Assembly: GCF_038443675.1 (NCBI RefSeq)
Contig: NZ_CP151762.1
Location: 3,534,001 to 3,598,000 of the forward strand
Origin: Yoonia sp. G8-12
Lineage (GTDB): Bacteria; Pseudomonadota; Alphaproteobacteria; Rhodobacterales; Rhodobacteraceae
Direction of reading: 5' to 3'
DNA length: 64,000 nt
The notes below the pieces were generated by a model. That model worked only from the letters and a program-made list of their open reading frames with translations, was not told where the DNA came from and ran no database searches. Every line of letters starts with the position of its first letter. Within the stretch, counting starts at the first letter, position 1. Below are positions 1 through 10,122 of the stretch, piece after piece. The position numbers and the translations under genes are program-made.

Positions 1-157
1 CGAGTGCAAGTTGCTCGCCATCTGCGTTATGCACCGAAAACAACTCTTCCAGATCACCGACGCGTTCGCGCATCTCCTCTGGCAGTTCTGCTGCAAGGAT
101 AGGCTTAACATAAACGATGCCTTGCCCGAGTTTCTCGAGGTCAAATTTGGTATCCAT
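1..157 (-). CDS. DUF1150 family protein (partial, C-terminus outside window)
   Basis: The first 52 codons are visible, starting MDTKFDLEKLGQGIVYVKPI and continuing with an acidic segment (ELPEEMRERVGDLEELF). This matches the small DUF1150 proteins that sit directly downstream of Hsp20 genes in Rhodobacterales (family knowledge). The ATG lies 3 nt beyond the stop of the hsp20 gene, and an AAGAAAGGA ribosome site overlaps the end of hsp20, so the two are very likely co-transcribed and translationally linked. The molecular function is unknown; the constant pairing suggests a part in the small heat-shock protein response. The rest of the gene runs off the left edge. Confidence 0.7.
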   Translation of the reverse strand, partial: MDTKFDLEKLGQGIVYVKPILAAELPEEMRERVGDLEELFSVHNADGEQLAL

Positions 158-160
158 AGC

Positions 161-574
161 TTATCCTTTCTTAATCTCTATCGTTTGGACAACGCGCTGG
201 GGCACCGCGCGGGTCAGATCGACGTGCAGCAGCCCGTTCTCCATCAGTGCTTCACCAACATCGACACCATCGGCGAGCACGAATGAGCGCTGGAACTGGC
301 GCGCTGCAATACCCCGATGCAGGAAGATGTGGCCTTCGCTGTCGTCGGACTGGCGGCCCCGGATAACCAGCGCGTTATCCTCAACCGTGATCGAAAGATC
401 GCCCTCGGCAAAGCCGGCGACTGCCAGTGTGATCCGGTAGGAATTTTCCGACGTTTGTTCGATGTTATAGGGCGGGTACCCTTCGTTGCCGCTTTTCGCG
501 GTCCGTTCGACCAGCCTTTCCAGCTGTTCAAAACCCAAAAGGAACGGATGCGTTCCCAAAGCCAATTTTGTCAT
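161..574 (-). CDS. Hsp20/alpha-crystallin small heat shock protein
   Basis: A 137-aa protein with an alpha-crystallin domain at about residues 35-130. Visible are the beta-strand segments YRITLAVAGFAEGDLSITVE and NALVIRGR, then the region around GIAARQFQRSFVLADGVDV. IbpA-type small heat-shock proteins hold unfolded proteins in a refoldable state for DnaK and ClpB (family knowledge). The length is usual for the bacterial class A group. The conserved C-terminal I-X-I anchor is weakly represented by IEIKK at the very end. The gene is followed at 3 nt by a DUF1150 gene. I saw no clear sigma-32 promoter or thermosensor structure in the upstream 160 bases, though the latter would need folding to judge. 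Confidence 0.88.
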   Translation of the reverse strand: MTKLALGTHPFLLGFEQLERLVERTAKSGNEGYPPYNIEQTSENSYRITLAVAGFAEGDLSITVEDNALVIRGRQSDDSEGHIFLHRGIAARQFQRSFVLADGVDVGEALMENGLLHVDLTRAVPQRVVQTIEIKKG

Positions 575-740
575 AAGACATGCCCTTTGTTGAAGCGACT
601 GTCAGGTGATGGCCCCGCAAGCGGCGACCGTTAAGAAAAATATGGGGGTGCAATGGGCATTGATCAAGAGGAAGTATTAGGTTCTGAGTGGTTTAGCGCT
701 ATAGACTGGGGCCAATACCCCGCCTCTGGATGAGCTTTTG

Positions 741-959
741 ATGAACATATCTGCCGAAATGAACGAAGAACAAGTGCTTCGCGTCAAGCTCGAAGTGCTG
801 CGCCGCGAGCACCGCGATCTGGACGAAGCGATTGAGGCGCTACATGAGCGCGGCTCGGCTGATATGCTCACGATCAAGCGTCTGAAGAAGCAAAAGCTGG
901 CGTTGAAAGACCGAATCGCGCAGCTTGAGGACCGTATTCTGCCTGATATCATTGCATAA
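741..959 (+). CDS. YdcH/DUF465 family protein
   Basis: A 72-aa, highly charged, all-helical protein. The core is VLRVKLEVLRREHRDLDEAI followed by RLKKQKLALKDRIAQLED, the two-helix coiled-coil hairpin of the DUF465/YdcH family. The function of the family is not established. I chose ATG 741, which follows a GGATGAG sequence at 729-735. An in-frame ATG at 759 (MNEEQVL) is also possible and is the more typical family start. A TTG at 738 directly precedes the chosen start and is unlikely to be used. The gene lies alone, upstream of purE on the same strand. Confidence 0.8.
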   Translation: MNISAEMNEEQVLRVKLEVLRREHRDLDEAIEALHERGSADMLTIKRLKKQKLALKDRIAQLEDRILPDIIA

Positions 960-1031
960 CGCGCCTGAGGGCATTGCCGCGCCGTCGGGCTTGGCTATAG
1001 TGCCGCTTCGTTTTGAAGGTGGGACAGTATC

Positions 1032-1518
1032 ATGACCAAACCCCTAGTCGGTATCATTATGGGAAGCCAGTCTGACTGGCCCACGATGCGCGAAGCGGCA
1101 GATGTGCTTGATGCGCTTGGCGTAGCCTATGAGACCAAGATTGTCTCGGCCCACCGCACCCCTGACCGCCTTTGGGACTACGGCAAGACCGCTGTCGAGC
1201 GTGGTTTGCAAGTGATCATCGCCGGTGCAGGGGGCAGCGCATTTGCCTGGTATGATGGCCTCGAAAACCCGCGTGCCTGTGATTGGTGTGCCGGTGCAGA
1301 CGCAGGCTTTGTCCGGTGTGGATAGCCTTTATTCTATTCTGCAAATGCCCCGGGGTTATCCTGTTGCCACCATGGCAATTGGTGCAGCAGGGGCCAAGAA
1401 TGGCGGTTTGATGGCCGCAGCGATCCTTGCTTTGCATGATGATGATTTGGCCACGCGTCTGGATCAATGGCGCAGCGATCTGAGTGCTTCAATTCCGGAT
1501 GAACCTAGCGATGTCTAA
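1032..1518 (+). pseudogene. purE: purE, N5-carboxyaminoimidazole ribonucleotide mutase, frameshifted as written
   Basis: Converts N5-CAIR to CAIR in purine synthesis, after PurK. The N-terminal part (MTKPLVGIIMGSQSDWPTM, then the VSAHRTPD loop) reads from 1032 and the C-terminal part (AAHLPGMMASKTRVPVIGVP through IPDEPSDV) reads in another frame to the stop at 1516-1518. The break falls in the G5 run at 1230-1234, exactly inside the conserved motif AGAGGAAHLPGM. Two added G residues restore that motif perfectly, giving a normal 162-aa PurE; removing one G would also restore the frame but would lose a glycine. The stop overlaps the purK start (ATGTCTAA), the usual operon arrangement. An essential purine gene broken at a homopolymer is most simply a sequencing error. 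Confidence 0.9.
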
Positions 1519-2581
1519 TCCTCTTCCTGTCGGTGCAACGATCGGCATTCTGGGTGGCGGTCAGTTGGGCCGTATGTTGGCAGTTGCTGCAAGCCGCCTT
1601 GGCCTGAAAACCCATATCTTTGAACCGGGTGCAAATGCCCCTGCGGGCGACGTGGCCCACCGTGTCACGACGGCGGCCTATGATGACGCCCCGGCGCTGA
1701 CCGCCTTTGGCAATGCGGTGGATGTCATCACCTACGAGTTCGAGAACATCCCTACCAGCGCACTCGATTTGCTGGAAAAGCTGGCCGCGATCCATCCGGG
1801 GCGTCGGGCATTGGCCACAAGTCAGGACCGTTTGACCGAAAAGACCTTCTTGCAGGATTTGGGGCTGAAAACTGCGCCTTTTGCGGATGTCGGCAATGCC
1901 GAAGATCTGGATGCGGCATTGGCTGCCATTGGCACGCCGGCGATCCTGAAAACGCGGCGGATGGGCTATGACGGCAAAGGGCAAGCGCGGATCATGACGC
2001 CGGATGATGCGGCTGCTGCACTGGCCGATATGGCTGGCGCCCCAGCGATTTTGGAAGGCTTCGTGAATTTCAGTCACGAGGTATCGGTGATCGGCGCGCG
2101 CGGCCCAGACGGGGCCGTGGCCTGCTATGATCCCGGCGAAAACGTGCATGAGGCGGGGATTTTGCGCACAACAACCGTGCCTGCGAAACTGACGCCCGGC
2201 CAGCGCACAGATGCTGTTCTGATTGCCGCGCGGATCCTGAATGCGCTGGATTATGTGGGTGTCATGGGGGTTGAGCTTTTCGTCACGCCGCAGGGCTTGA
2301 TCGTCAACGAGATTGCACCGCGTGTGCATAATTCGGGCCATTGGACGCAGAACGGCTGCACCATTTGCCAGTTTGAACAGCACATCCGTGCCGTCGCCTG
2401 TTGGCCTTTGGGCGATGGGTCGCGCCATGCCGATGTCGTGATGGAGAACCTGATCGGCGATGATATGGACCGCGTGCCGGAACTGGCGAAAACGGACGCA
2501 GCGATCCATTTGTATGGCAAAGCCGACGTGAAGGCAGGGCGCAAGATGGGCCATGTCAATCGGGTGATTAAACCGGCCTAA
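1511..2581 (+). CDS. purK: 5-(carboxyamino)imidazole ribonucleotide synthase PurK
   Basis: ATP-dependent carboxylation of AIR to N5-CAIR, the step before PurE. The 356-aa protein has an N-terminal Rossmann-like segment (IGILGGGQLGRMLAVAASRL, residues about 10-29), the ATP-grasp core with RRMGYDGKGQ near residue 155, EGFVNFSHEVSVI, and NEIAPRVHNSGHWT near 267, all hallmarks of PurK. I chose ATG 1511 (MSNPLPVG) because it overlaps the purE stop and matches family N-termini; a longer in-frame reading from 1484 would lie inside purE. It converges with the lipase gene, whose stop shares the final bases. Confidence 0.95.
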   Translation: MSNPLPVGATIGILGGGQLGRMLAVAASRLGLKTHIFEPGANAPAGDVAHRVTTAAYDDAPALTAFGNAVDVITYEFENIPTSALDLLEKLAAIHPGRRALATSQDRLTEKTFLQDLGLKTAPFADVGNAEDLDAALAAIGTPAILKTRRMGYDGKGQARIMTPDDAAAALADMAGAPAILEGFVNFSHEVSVIGARGPDGAVACYDPGENVHEAGILRTTTVPAKLTPGQRTDAVLIAARILNALDYVGVMGVELFVTPQGLIVNEIAPRVHNSGHWTQNGCTICQFEQHIRAVACWPLGDGSRHADVVMENLIGDDMDRVPELAKTDAAIHLYGKADVKAGRKMGHVNRVIKPA

Positions 2582-3303
2582 TCTGTGCCGAAGATAATCC
2601 CTGTCAGGCTCAGGCTGCGGTCAAATTCCCCGTCGCGCAAAAAAGCGATTACCTCTTCGATCACGAGCGGATTGTTCATCATGAATGTGTGGGTCACGGG
2701 CAGGACGATGTGATCCTTCATGCCGTCAAGCCGCGTTGATGCGACCGATACTTTGCCATCATCCGGCCCCTCGATCAGCGCGGAATAGACGGGATTTAAG
2801 GTGCGGTTGCCTGCAATGATCCCGATCTCATAGGGCAGTTCAGCGAGCCGGTTGGGCAGGCTATCGGATTGGGTGCCGAGTTGCAGCCCAGCAGGGCCGT
2901 TGACCCATTGGAACGGCTCAAAGTCGCCGAAAATATCGACAAGCTCTGACCCCCCGTTCGGTGGCCCCAGCATCACGACGCGCCCCATCTTCGCGGGGCG
3001 GTTGTTGGTCAGCCAAGCGCGCACCAAAATCCCGCCCATCGAGTGGGTTACGAAATTCACGCGGCGATCCCCACATGCGGCGACATCTTCAGGTAGGGTC
3101 TGCTCGACCAACGTCTGGATATTGGCCTCGGTTGAGGGATAACCGCGATTGACGACGAAATAGCCCTCATCCTCCAGGACGAATTGCAGAGGCGTCAGGG
3201 AGATTTCGGTCCGTGCAAGCCCGTGAAGCATGACAACACACTCCTGCGCGAGGGCCGCACCGGAGATGAAGATGCCAAGAAGGGATGCCCAAATCAGTCT
3301 CAT
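2578..3303 (-). CDS. secreted alpha/beta-hydrolase, lipase-like
   Basis: A 241-aa protein with a typical Sec signal peptide (MRLIWASLLGIFISGAALA, cleavage before QECVV). The mature part has the oxyanion region VVMLHGLART and the nucleophile elbow THSMGG (Ser at about residue 89), followed by GRVVMLGPPNGGSELVD, as in triacylglycerol-lipase/PGAP1-like hydrolases. A His in LPVTHTFMM near residue 205 is a good candidate for the catalytic triad. Substrate is unknown; a lipid or ester in the periplasm or outside is likely. It converges with purK (the stop codons overlap) and nothing downstream shares its strand. Confidence 0.8.
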   Translation of the reverse strand: MRLIWASLLGIFISGAALAQECVVMLHGLARTEISLTPLQFVLEDEGYFVVNRGYPSTEANIQTLVEQTLPEDVAACGDRRVNFVTHSMGGILVRAWLTNNRPAKMGRVVMLGPPNGGSELVDIFGDFEPFQWVNGPAGLQLGTQSDSLPNRLAELPYEIGIIAGNRTLNPVYSALIEGPDDGKVSVASTRLDGMKDHIVLPVTHTFMMNNPLVIEEVIAFLRDGEFDRSLSLTGIIFGTD

Positions 3304-3355
3304 GCCCCATAGGTAGCATTCATCGGGGTGTGCAAAACCCCAAAAATCCTAAAAC

Positions 3356-4192
3356 CTAGCGTCGCGCCATGAGCGAGACCGCGATACCGCCCAGCACCAA
3401 TACCCCAGCCGCCACCAAGCGCGCGGTAAGTGGTTCGCCCAAGAACAGCACCCCTGCAGCGACCGCGATGACCGGCACGCTGAGTTGCGCGATCCCTGCA
3501 ATGGTCGTCGGCAGAGAGGGTAGGGCGCTATACCACAGCGCATAGCCCAAGCCCGAAGTGATCGCCCCTGCGATGATAGCGGTGAGAACGGCTGGTGCAG
3601 GTATATCGCCTATCCCCGTCCCGATCATGACCGCCGCGACCAGCGGCAGACATAGCAGGAAATTGCTTGCGGTGGCCCCCAGTGGGTCGGCCTCTGCCCG
3701 GCCCAAAAGGGTATAGACGGCCCATGCGGCGCCTGCGATGCTCATGAAAACTGCCCCGCTGATGGGTACCTGCGTTGCGCCATTGGGCCAAAGCAGAACA
3801 GCAAGACCTGTCAGCGCGATGGCAGCTCCGATCCAGCGCAACAGCGGGATATGCCCCCCTTCGACAACCGCCCAGCCAAAGACCACGATTTGCAGCACAC
3901 CGAAAAGGATCAGCGCACCGAGCCCTGCATCCAACGTGATATAGGCCCAAGAAAAACCAACCATATAGACGGCGAGGGCCAGCGCGCCTGCATAGCGGCG
4001 CGGTGTCAGAATCGCAGGGCGCGCAGATTTGCGCAGCATCACCAAAAGCCAAAGCATCGCGGCCCCTGCGCCTGTGCGGATTGTCGCGAAATCCATCGGG
4101 TCCATGCCCTGCATTGCCACGCCGATTCTGTTCAGGATTGAATTGGACGCAAAGGCGCACATTATAAGTGCGACAAGGGCGAAGAGCCGCAT
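3356..4192 (-). CDS. DMT-superfamily (EamA) transporter
   Basis: A 278-aa, very hydrophobic protein with about ten predicted membrane helices in two EamA repeats. The first spans roughly residues 5-130, beginning MRLFALVALIMCAFASNSIL, and the second 145-275, ending VLVLGGIAVSLMARR. Family members export amino acids or other small metabolites; the substrate cannot be read from sequence. The gene starts 19 nt after the stop of the upstream dehydrogenase gene on the same strand, so the two are probably co-transcribed. Confidence 0.85.
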   Translation of the reverse strand: MRLFALVALIMCAFASNSILNRIGVAMQGMDPMDFATIRTGAGAAMLWLLVMLRKSARPAILTPRRYAGALALAVYMVGFSWAYITLDAGLGALILFGVLQIVVFGWAVVEGGHIPLLRWIGAAIALTGLAVLLWPNGATQVPISGAVFMSIAGAAWAVYTLLGRAEADPLGATASNFLLCLPLVAAVMIGTGIGDIPAPAVLTAIIAGAITSGLGYALWYSALPSLPTTIAGIAQLSVPVIAVAAGVLFLGEPLTARLVAAGVLVLGGIAVSLMARR

Positions 4193-4210
4193 TATGTGGG
4201 CCTTTGGGCG

Positions 4211-5056
4211 TTATCCACGATCATAGGCCGCAGACACGAGCGCTGCGGGATCCTCTGCGCCCAAGCCGTCTGCGAGCGCCTGCTTTTGGCGTTCGCCTGC
4301 CAGTGCCAAGACGGGTGAGTTCAGCCCATAGGCCTGTGCGACCCGTTGAAAAACACTGTTATCTTTGTGGGCAGCCTGAATTTCAAACCCCACGGTTTGG
4401 TCATCGCCCAAAATTTTTGGAATACGATCCGTGATCATGGGGATGCCTGCGGGGCCGCCGCAAAGGATGCGCAGCGCGGTTTCAAGCGGCAGACCCGCGC
4501 GCTTTGCCAGCGGCATCATATCGTGGAGGCCGCTGAAATAGCATTGCAGCATGCTGTTGTTGATCGTCTTCATCACAAGGCCCGTGCCGAGCGGGCCCAC
4601 GTGAAAGACACGGCCAGAGATTGCACCAAGGGTGCTTTGCGCACGCGCAGCAGCAGTTTCGCTGCCGCCGATGAAGACGCCGCATTCTCCTGCAAGCACC
4701 AGTTCCGGCCCGCCAGAGATTGGGGCATCGACGGCCAAAGCGCCTTTGCTTTCAATTTGAGTGATGCGGTCTTTCAGGATCGTCGGCACGACCGTACTGG
4801 TATCGATGATGATCTTGCCGGTCAGGTCTTGTTGCAGACACGCGTCAAGCACAGAGGCGACGGCGGCATCGTCGAGCAAGCTGAGGATGAGCGTGTCACA
4901 TGCGCCCACAAGACTGGCGAGGTCTGCCGTGGTGGCAATGCTTTCCACTGCGCGGCCACTTCGGGTCCAGCCTTGAACGCTCTGGCCCTGCGCCTGCATC
5001 CGCTGTGCAATCGCACCTCCCATGCGCCCCAATCCGATGATACCGATCTGTGTCAT
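4211..5056 (-). CDS. NAD(P)-dependent beta-hydroxyacid dehydrogenase family oxidoreductase
   Basis: A 281-aa protein of the 3-hydroxyisobutyrate/6-phosphogluconate dehydrogenase-like family. Visible are the N-terminal dinucleotide fold IGIIGLGRMGGAIAQRM (residues 4-20), the substrate-binding DAPISGGP near residue 114, and the catalytic-lysine segment GLVMKTINN near residue 160, followed by the all-helical C-terminal domain. The substrate is uncertain: 3-hydroxyisobutyrate, tartronate semialdehyde and glyoxylate reductases share these motifs. It precedes the DMT exporter gene in a probable two-gene unit. Confidence 0.85.
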   Translation of the reverse strand: MTQIGIIGLGRMGGAIAQRMQAQGQSVQGWTRSGRAVESIATTADLASLVGACDTLILSLLDDAAVASVLDACLQQDLTGKIIIDTSTVVPTILKDRITQIESKGALAVDAPISGGPELVLAGECGVFIGGSETAAARAQSTLGAISGRVFHVGPLGTGLVMKTINNSMLQCYFSGLHDMMPLAKRAGLPLETALRILCGGPAGIPMITDRIPKILGDDQTVGFEIQAAHKDNSVFQRVAQAYGLNSPVLALAGERQKQALADGLGAEDPAALVSAAYDRG

Positions 5057-5118
5057 GTCCGCCTCCTGATTTGGGCGTGATTTGATACCGGATCACCGGA
5101 AAAGGGAAGGTGGGTCGC

Positions 5119-6360
5119 CTACGCGGCATCCCACGCGCGGTCGCCATTGGCGTCTTTGACACGCGTTGGCAGGCCGATCTGGTCGAGCAGCGCAAAAAGC
5201 GGCTTGGGGTCCAGTTCTTCGACGTTCATCATCTTGCCATGGTCGTAGGTTCCGTCGGCGATCCGCATGGCAACAGCCACAGGCGGGACACCGGCGGTGT
5301 AGGAAATGCCTTGGCTGCCGACCTCGTTATAGGCGTCTTTGTGATCGGCGACGTTGTAGACGAAAACCTCGACCTCTTCGCCGTCTTTGGTGCCTTTGAC
5401 CAGATCACCGATGCAGGTCTTGCCGGTGTAATTTGGCGCAAGGCTGGAGGGGTCTGGCAGAACGGCCTTGACCACCTTCAGCGGTACAACTTCAAGGCCC
5501 TCGGCGGTGGTCACGGGCTGTTCGGACAAAAGGCCAAGGTTTTGCAGGACTGTAAAGACGTTGATGTAGTGATCGCCAAAGCCCATCCAGAACCGGATAT
5601 CGGCCTGCGGGTAATTGGCAGCGAGCGAGTGCACTTCGTCATGGCCGGACATATAGGCCTTTTGTTTGCCCACAACAGGCAGGTCCCATTCGCGCCCGAC
5701 CTCGAACATCTTGTTTTCCTGCCATGCACCTTGCTGCCAGCTGTAGACGGTGCCGGTGAATTCGCGGAAATTGATTTCGGGGTCAAAGTTGGTTGAGAAA
5801 TATTTGCCGTGGTCGCCCGCATTGATATCGACGATGTCGATGGAGGTGACTTCATCCATGAATTCATCAACTGCAAAACGCGCAAAGGCGTTCACCATGC
5901 CAGGATCAAAGCCCGCGCCAAGGATTGCGGTAACGCCAGCGGCGGCGCAATCATCGCGGCGCTTCCACTCATAGTTGGCATACCACGGGGGCGTTTCGCA
6001 GATTTTAGCAGGGTCTTCGTGGATGGCGGTGTCGATATAGGCGGCACCTGTCCTGATACAGGCCTCAAGCACGGCCATGTTCACAAATGGCGAACCTACG
6101 TTGATCACGATCTGGGTGCCGGTTTTTTCGATCAATGCCGCCACCGCAGCGCTGTCCATCCCGTCTACGGCGTGGGCCTGAAGAACGCCGTCCTGTTTCA
6201 TCGCGGATTTTTCATGCACGCTTTGGATGATCGCCTCACATTTGGCGATGGTCCTGCTTGCAATATGGATGTCGCCCAGCACGTTGTTGTTTTGTGCGCA
6301 TTTGTGCGCGACAACCTGTGCGACGCCACCGGCGCCGATGATTAGAACATTGCGTTTCAT
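5119..6360 (-). CDS. carboxynorspermidine synthase (saccharopine dehydrogenase family)
   Basis: A 413-aa protein with an N-terminal Rossmann fold (NVLIIGAGGVAQVVAHKCAQ) and the saccharopine-dehydrogenase-like C-terminal domain. Family members reductively condense aspartate semialdehyde with putrescine or diaminopropane to carboxy(nor)spermidine, in an alternative route to spermidine or norspermidine. The assignment is supported by its partner immediately upstream, the carboxynorspermidine decarboxylase, 28 nt away. I chose ATG 6360 (MKRNVLII) because the sequence before it is not family-like and contains the end of nspC in the corrected frame. Confidence 0.9.
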   Translation of the reverse strand: MKRNVLIIGAGGVAQVVAHKCAQNNNVLGDIHIASRTIAKCEAIIQSVHEKSAMKQDGVLQAHAVDGMDSAAVAALIEKTGTQIVINVGSPFVNMAVLEACIRTGAAYIDTAIHEDPAKICETPPWYANYEWKRRDDCAAAGVTAILGAGFDPGMVNAFARFAVDEFMDEVTSIDIVDINAGDHGKYFSTNFDPEINFREFTGTVYSWQQGAWQENKMFEVGREWDLPVVGKQKAYMSGHDEVHSLAANYPQADIRFWMGFGDHYINVFTVLQNLGLLSEQPVTTAEGLEVVPLKVVKAVLPDPSSLAPNYTGKTCIGDLVKGTKDGEEVEVFVYNVADHKDAYNEVGSQGISYTAGVPPVAVAMRIADGTYDHGKMMNVEELDPKPLFALLDQIGLPTRVKDANGDRAWDAA

Positions 6361-6388
6361 GTATCCAAAAGACCTCTTATTGCTGTTT

Positions 6389-7482
6389 TCAAGATAGTGC
6401 GGCGGCGAAATCGTCGTAGTCGAAATCGCGGACCATTCGGATGATGCCATCCAGTTCGCGGATGGCGATGCTGGGCATCTTTACCCCGTTAAACCAGTTC
6501 TTCTTGACCATCGTGTAACCTGCGGCGTCCTGAAACGAAAGCCGGTCGCCTGCCTTGAGGGGGCGGCAAATCGGAATTCGCCAAAGATATCGCCTGCAAG
6601 GCAGGATTTACCGCAGATCATCCATTCATGATCGCCAGTATTGGGGGTGATTTTCGCAGGCTCGCGGTAGATAATGAGATCAAGCATATGCGCCTCGATC
6701 GAGCTATCGACGATGGCGAGGTTCTTGCCGTTGTGCATGGTGTCGAGCACGGTAACTTCGAGCGTCGCGGCCCCTGTGATCGCAGCCTCACCGGGTTCGA
6801 GGTAAACTTGGACGCCGTAGGTGGCTGCGAAGGATTTCAGCCGTGCTGCAAGGCGATCCAGCGGATAGTCTTCACCTGTGAAGTGTATGCCGCCGCCAAG
6901 GCTGATCCAGTCCATTTTGTGGATCACGGCGCCAAACCGGTCTTCGATCAGGGTCAGCATTTCGTTGAAACGGTCGAAATCGTCGTTTTCGCAGTTGTTG
7001 TGAAACATCAAGCCACTGATCTGGTCGGCGACCTGCGCAATTTCCGCTGGGTCATGTTCACCCAAGCGGCTGAAGGGGCGGGCGGGATCGGCCAGATCAA
7101 ACTCGGAAGTGGACACGCCGGGATTGACGCGCAGGCCCCTAATATGGCCCTGTGACGCTTTGCCGAATTTTTGCAACTGCCCGATGGAATTGAAAATGAC
7201 CTTATCGGCGTGGCCCAAGACCTCGGCAATCTCGTGATCAGCATAGGCGACCGAATATGCGTGGGTTTCGCCTGCGAATTTTTCCTTACCCAAGCGGACC
7301 TCGTACAAAGAGGATGAGGTGGTCCCGTCCATATATTCGGACATCAGATCAAAGACCGACCATGTGGCAAAGCATTTGAGGGCCAACAGGGATTTCGCGC
7401 CCGAGGTTTCTCGGAGCCATGCTATCTTCTCAAGGTTTGGAAGCATGCGGGATTTGTCGATCAGGTAATACGGTGTCTGCAA
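6389..7482 (-). pseudogene. nspC: carboxynorspermidine decarboxylase NspC, frameshifted as written
   Basis: PLP-dependent decarboxylase (fold III, alanine-racemase-like barrel) that makes norspermidine or spermidine from the product of its neighbour. The PLP lysine lies in SLLALKCFAT (K36). WISLGGGIHFTGEDYPLD and CGKSCLAGDIFGEFRF are diagnostic. After that motif the frame breaks at the five-base run 6559-6563. As written, translation continues in a foreign frame to a stop at 6481. One extra C on the coding strand joins it to LKAGDRLSFQDAAGYTMVKK, then NWFNGVKMPSIAIREL, ending at the stop 6389-6391. The restored length is 364 aa, normal for the family. A sequencing under-call is the likeliest cause. 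Confidence 0.9.
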
Positions 7483-7580
7483 TGCAAGATCCTTCTGTGC
7501 TGAAGTCCGGCGGTCTGTCGCGGGTCTCTAGCCTGCATCACGCGGCTTCGAAAGTGGTCTTTTTGCCTCGGACCAACAAC

Positions 7581-7613
7581 GAAAAAGGGCGGCTCCTTTC
7601 GGAACCGCCCTGA
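7581..7613 (-). terminator. rho-independent terminator of groEL
   Basis: On the minus strand the sequence reads GGGCGGTTCC, a GAAA tetraloop, then GGAGCCGCCC (one G-U pair) followed by TTTTTCG. It lies about 85 nt beyond the groEL stop, between groEL and nspC, so it ends the groESL transcript. Confidence 0.9.
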
Positions 7614-7698
7614 TTGTCTGGAGCCAGTGGGTTCTTGGCATTTGCAAGCAAACGCCTGCCACCCACCACCGACGTTCGGGCTGCGCCCAAACCGTCGT

Positions 7699-9342
<1,644 letters not shown>

Positions 9343-9390
9343 TTTCATGTGCTCCTTGAATGTGATGGTATGTCAGGGCGATCGGTCGGC

Positions 9391-9675
9391 TTACATGATG
9401 CCGAGGATGTCGCTTTCTTTCATGATCAATAGGTCTTCACCGTTGATCTTGACCTCGGTGCCGGACCATTTGCCAAATAGCACTTTGTCGCCTGCTTTGA
9501 CGGACATCGCAATCAGCTCACCGCTGTCTTTGCGTGCACCTTCACCAACGCTGACGATTTCGCCTTCGGCTGGCTTTTCTTTTGCGTTCTCAGGAATGAT
9601 GAGACCGCCTGCTGTCTTTTCGTCGCCTTCAATGCGACGGACCAATACGCGGTCGTGAAGTGGTGTAAATGCCAT
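9391..9675 (-). CDS. groES: 10 kDa co-chaperonin GroES
   Basis: A 94-aa lid subunit of the chaperonin. It starts MAFTPLHDRVLVRRIEGDEK, has the mobile loop KTAGGLIIPENAKEKPAEGE at about residues 20-39, and contains VLFGKWSGTEVKINGEDLLI. Length and all landmarks are typical. First gene of the groESL operon; CIRCE lies 34-60 nt upstream of its start. Confidence 0.98.
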   Translation of the reverse strand: MAFTPLHDRVLVRRIEGDEKTAGGLIIPENAKEKPAEGEIVSVGEGARKDSGELIAMSVKAGDKVLFGKWSGTEVKINGEDLLIMKESDILGIM

Positions 9676-9708
9676 TTCAGAACTTCTCCAGTTCGTGTTT
9701 CTCCCATG

Positions 9709-9735
9709 TTAGCACTCAACACGGTCGAGTGATAA
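9709..9735 (-). promoter_or_regulatory. CIRCE operator (HrcA binding site) of groESL
   Basis: TTAGCACTC, nine spacer bases, then GAGTGATAA. The consensus right half is GAGTGCTAA, so there is a single mismatch. The position just upstream of groES is the standard place for HrcA-controlled heat-shock operons. hrcA itself is not in the window. Confidence 0.95.
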
Positions 9736-9874
9736 CGATGCGTAGGTAAGGATCACGTCGGAGTGTGTCAACAGCGTGTGACATCGAATTTTCAGATTTC
9801 TGAATTGGATTTGATTTGGTGCGTGCGGCGATGCCTGGTGATGGTTTTGCGCCGTGCCACGCACGCCGCCCTAG

Positions 9875-9915
9875 GCGAGGGGTTTCACCCCTCGCGCTCC
9901 CCAGGATATTTGAGG
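9875..9915. repeat. intergenic palindrome with GCTCCCCAGGATATTT tail
   Basis: An 8-bp perfect stem (GCGAGGGG / CCCCTCGC, 9875-9882 and 9888-9895) with a 5-base loop, followed by GCTCCCCAGGATATTT. From memory, similar 'CTCCCCxGGATATTT' tails recur between genes of roseobacters. Only one copy is present in this window, so the repeat status is inferred. It lies between the convergent-facing ends of groES regulatory DNA and ccoS. Confidence 0.4.
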
Positions 9916-9963
9916 GCCGATAATAATGAAGGGTGTAACACGTCAGGGCGGCGCGATGGGGAA

Positions 9964-10122
9964 CTAGGATCCGCGCGGGGTTTCGTCGTCCTCAGAGAGG
10001 ATCCGCCAAGCATCGCCCTCAAGATCTTCGTATTGTTCGTGTCGTAAGCTCCAAAGGAAAGCCGCGAGGCCCAATCCGCCAAGGATCAAAGATACCGGGA
10101 TTAGGACGACGAGGATGTTCAT
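9964..10122 (-). CDS. ccoS: cbb3-type cytochrome oxidase assembly protein CcoS
   Basis: A 52-aa protein with one N-terminal membrane helix (MNILVVLIPVSLILGGLGLA) followed by WSLRHEQYEDLEGDAWRIL, the characteristic CcoS pattern of a helix followed by an acidic tail with D/E-GD-A-RIL. It is needed for cofactor insertion into cbb3 oxidase (family knowledge). Its ATG overlaps the ccoI stop (ATGA), so it is the last gene of ccoGHIS. Confidence 0.93.
   Translation of the reverse strand: MNILVVLIPVSLILGGLGLAAFLWSLRHEQYEDLEGDAWRILSEDDETPRGS

Noticed and set aside
1228..1240. Programmed frameshifting in purE
   Set aside because: No known PurE uses it, and the same break type occurs in six unrelated genes, so a shared technical cause is simpler.
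1505..2554. A 349-codon minus-strand frame opposite purK
   Set aside because: Shadow of an unmistakable PurK.
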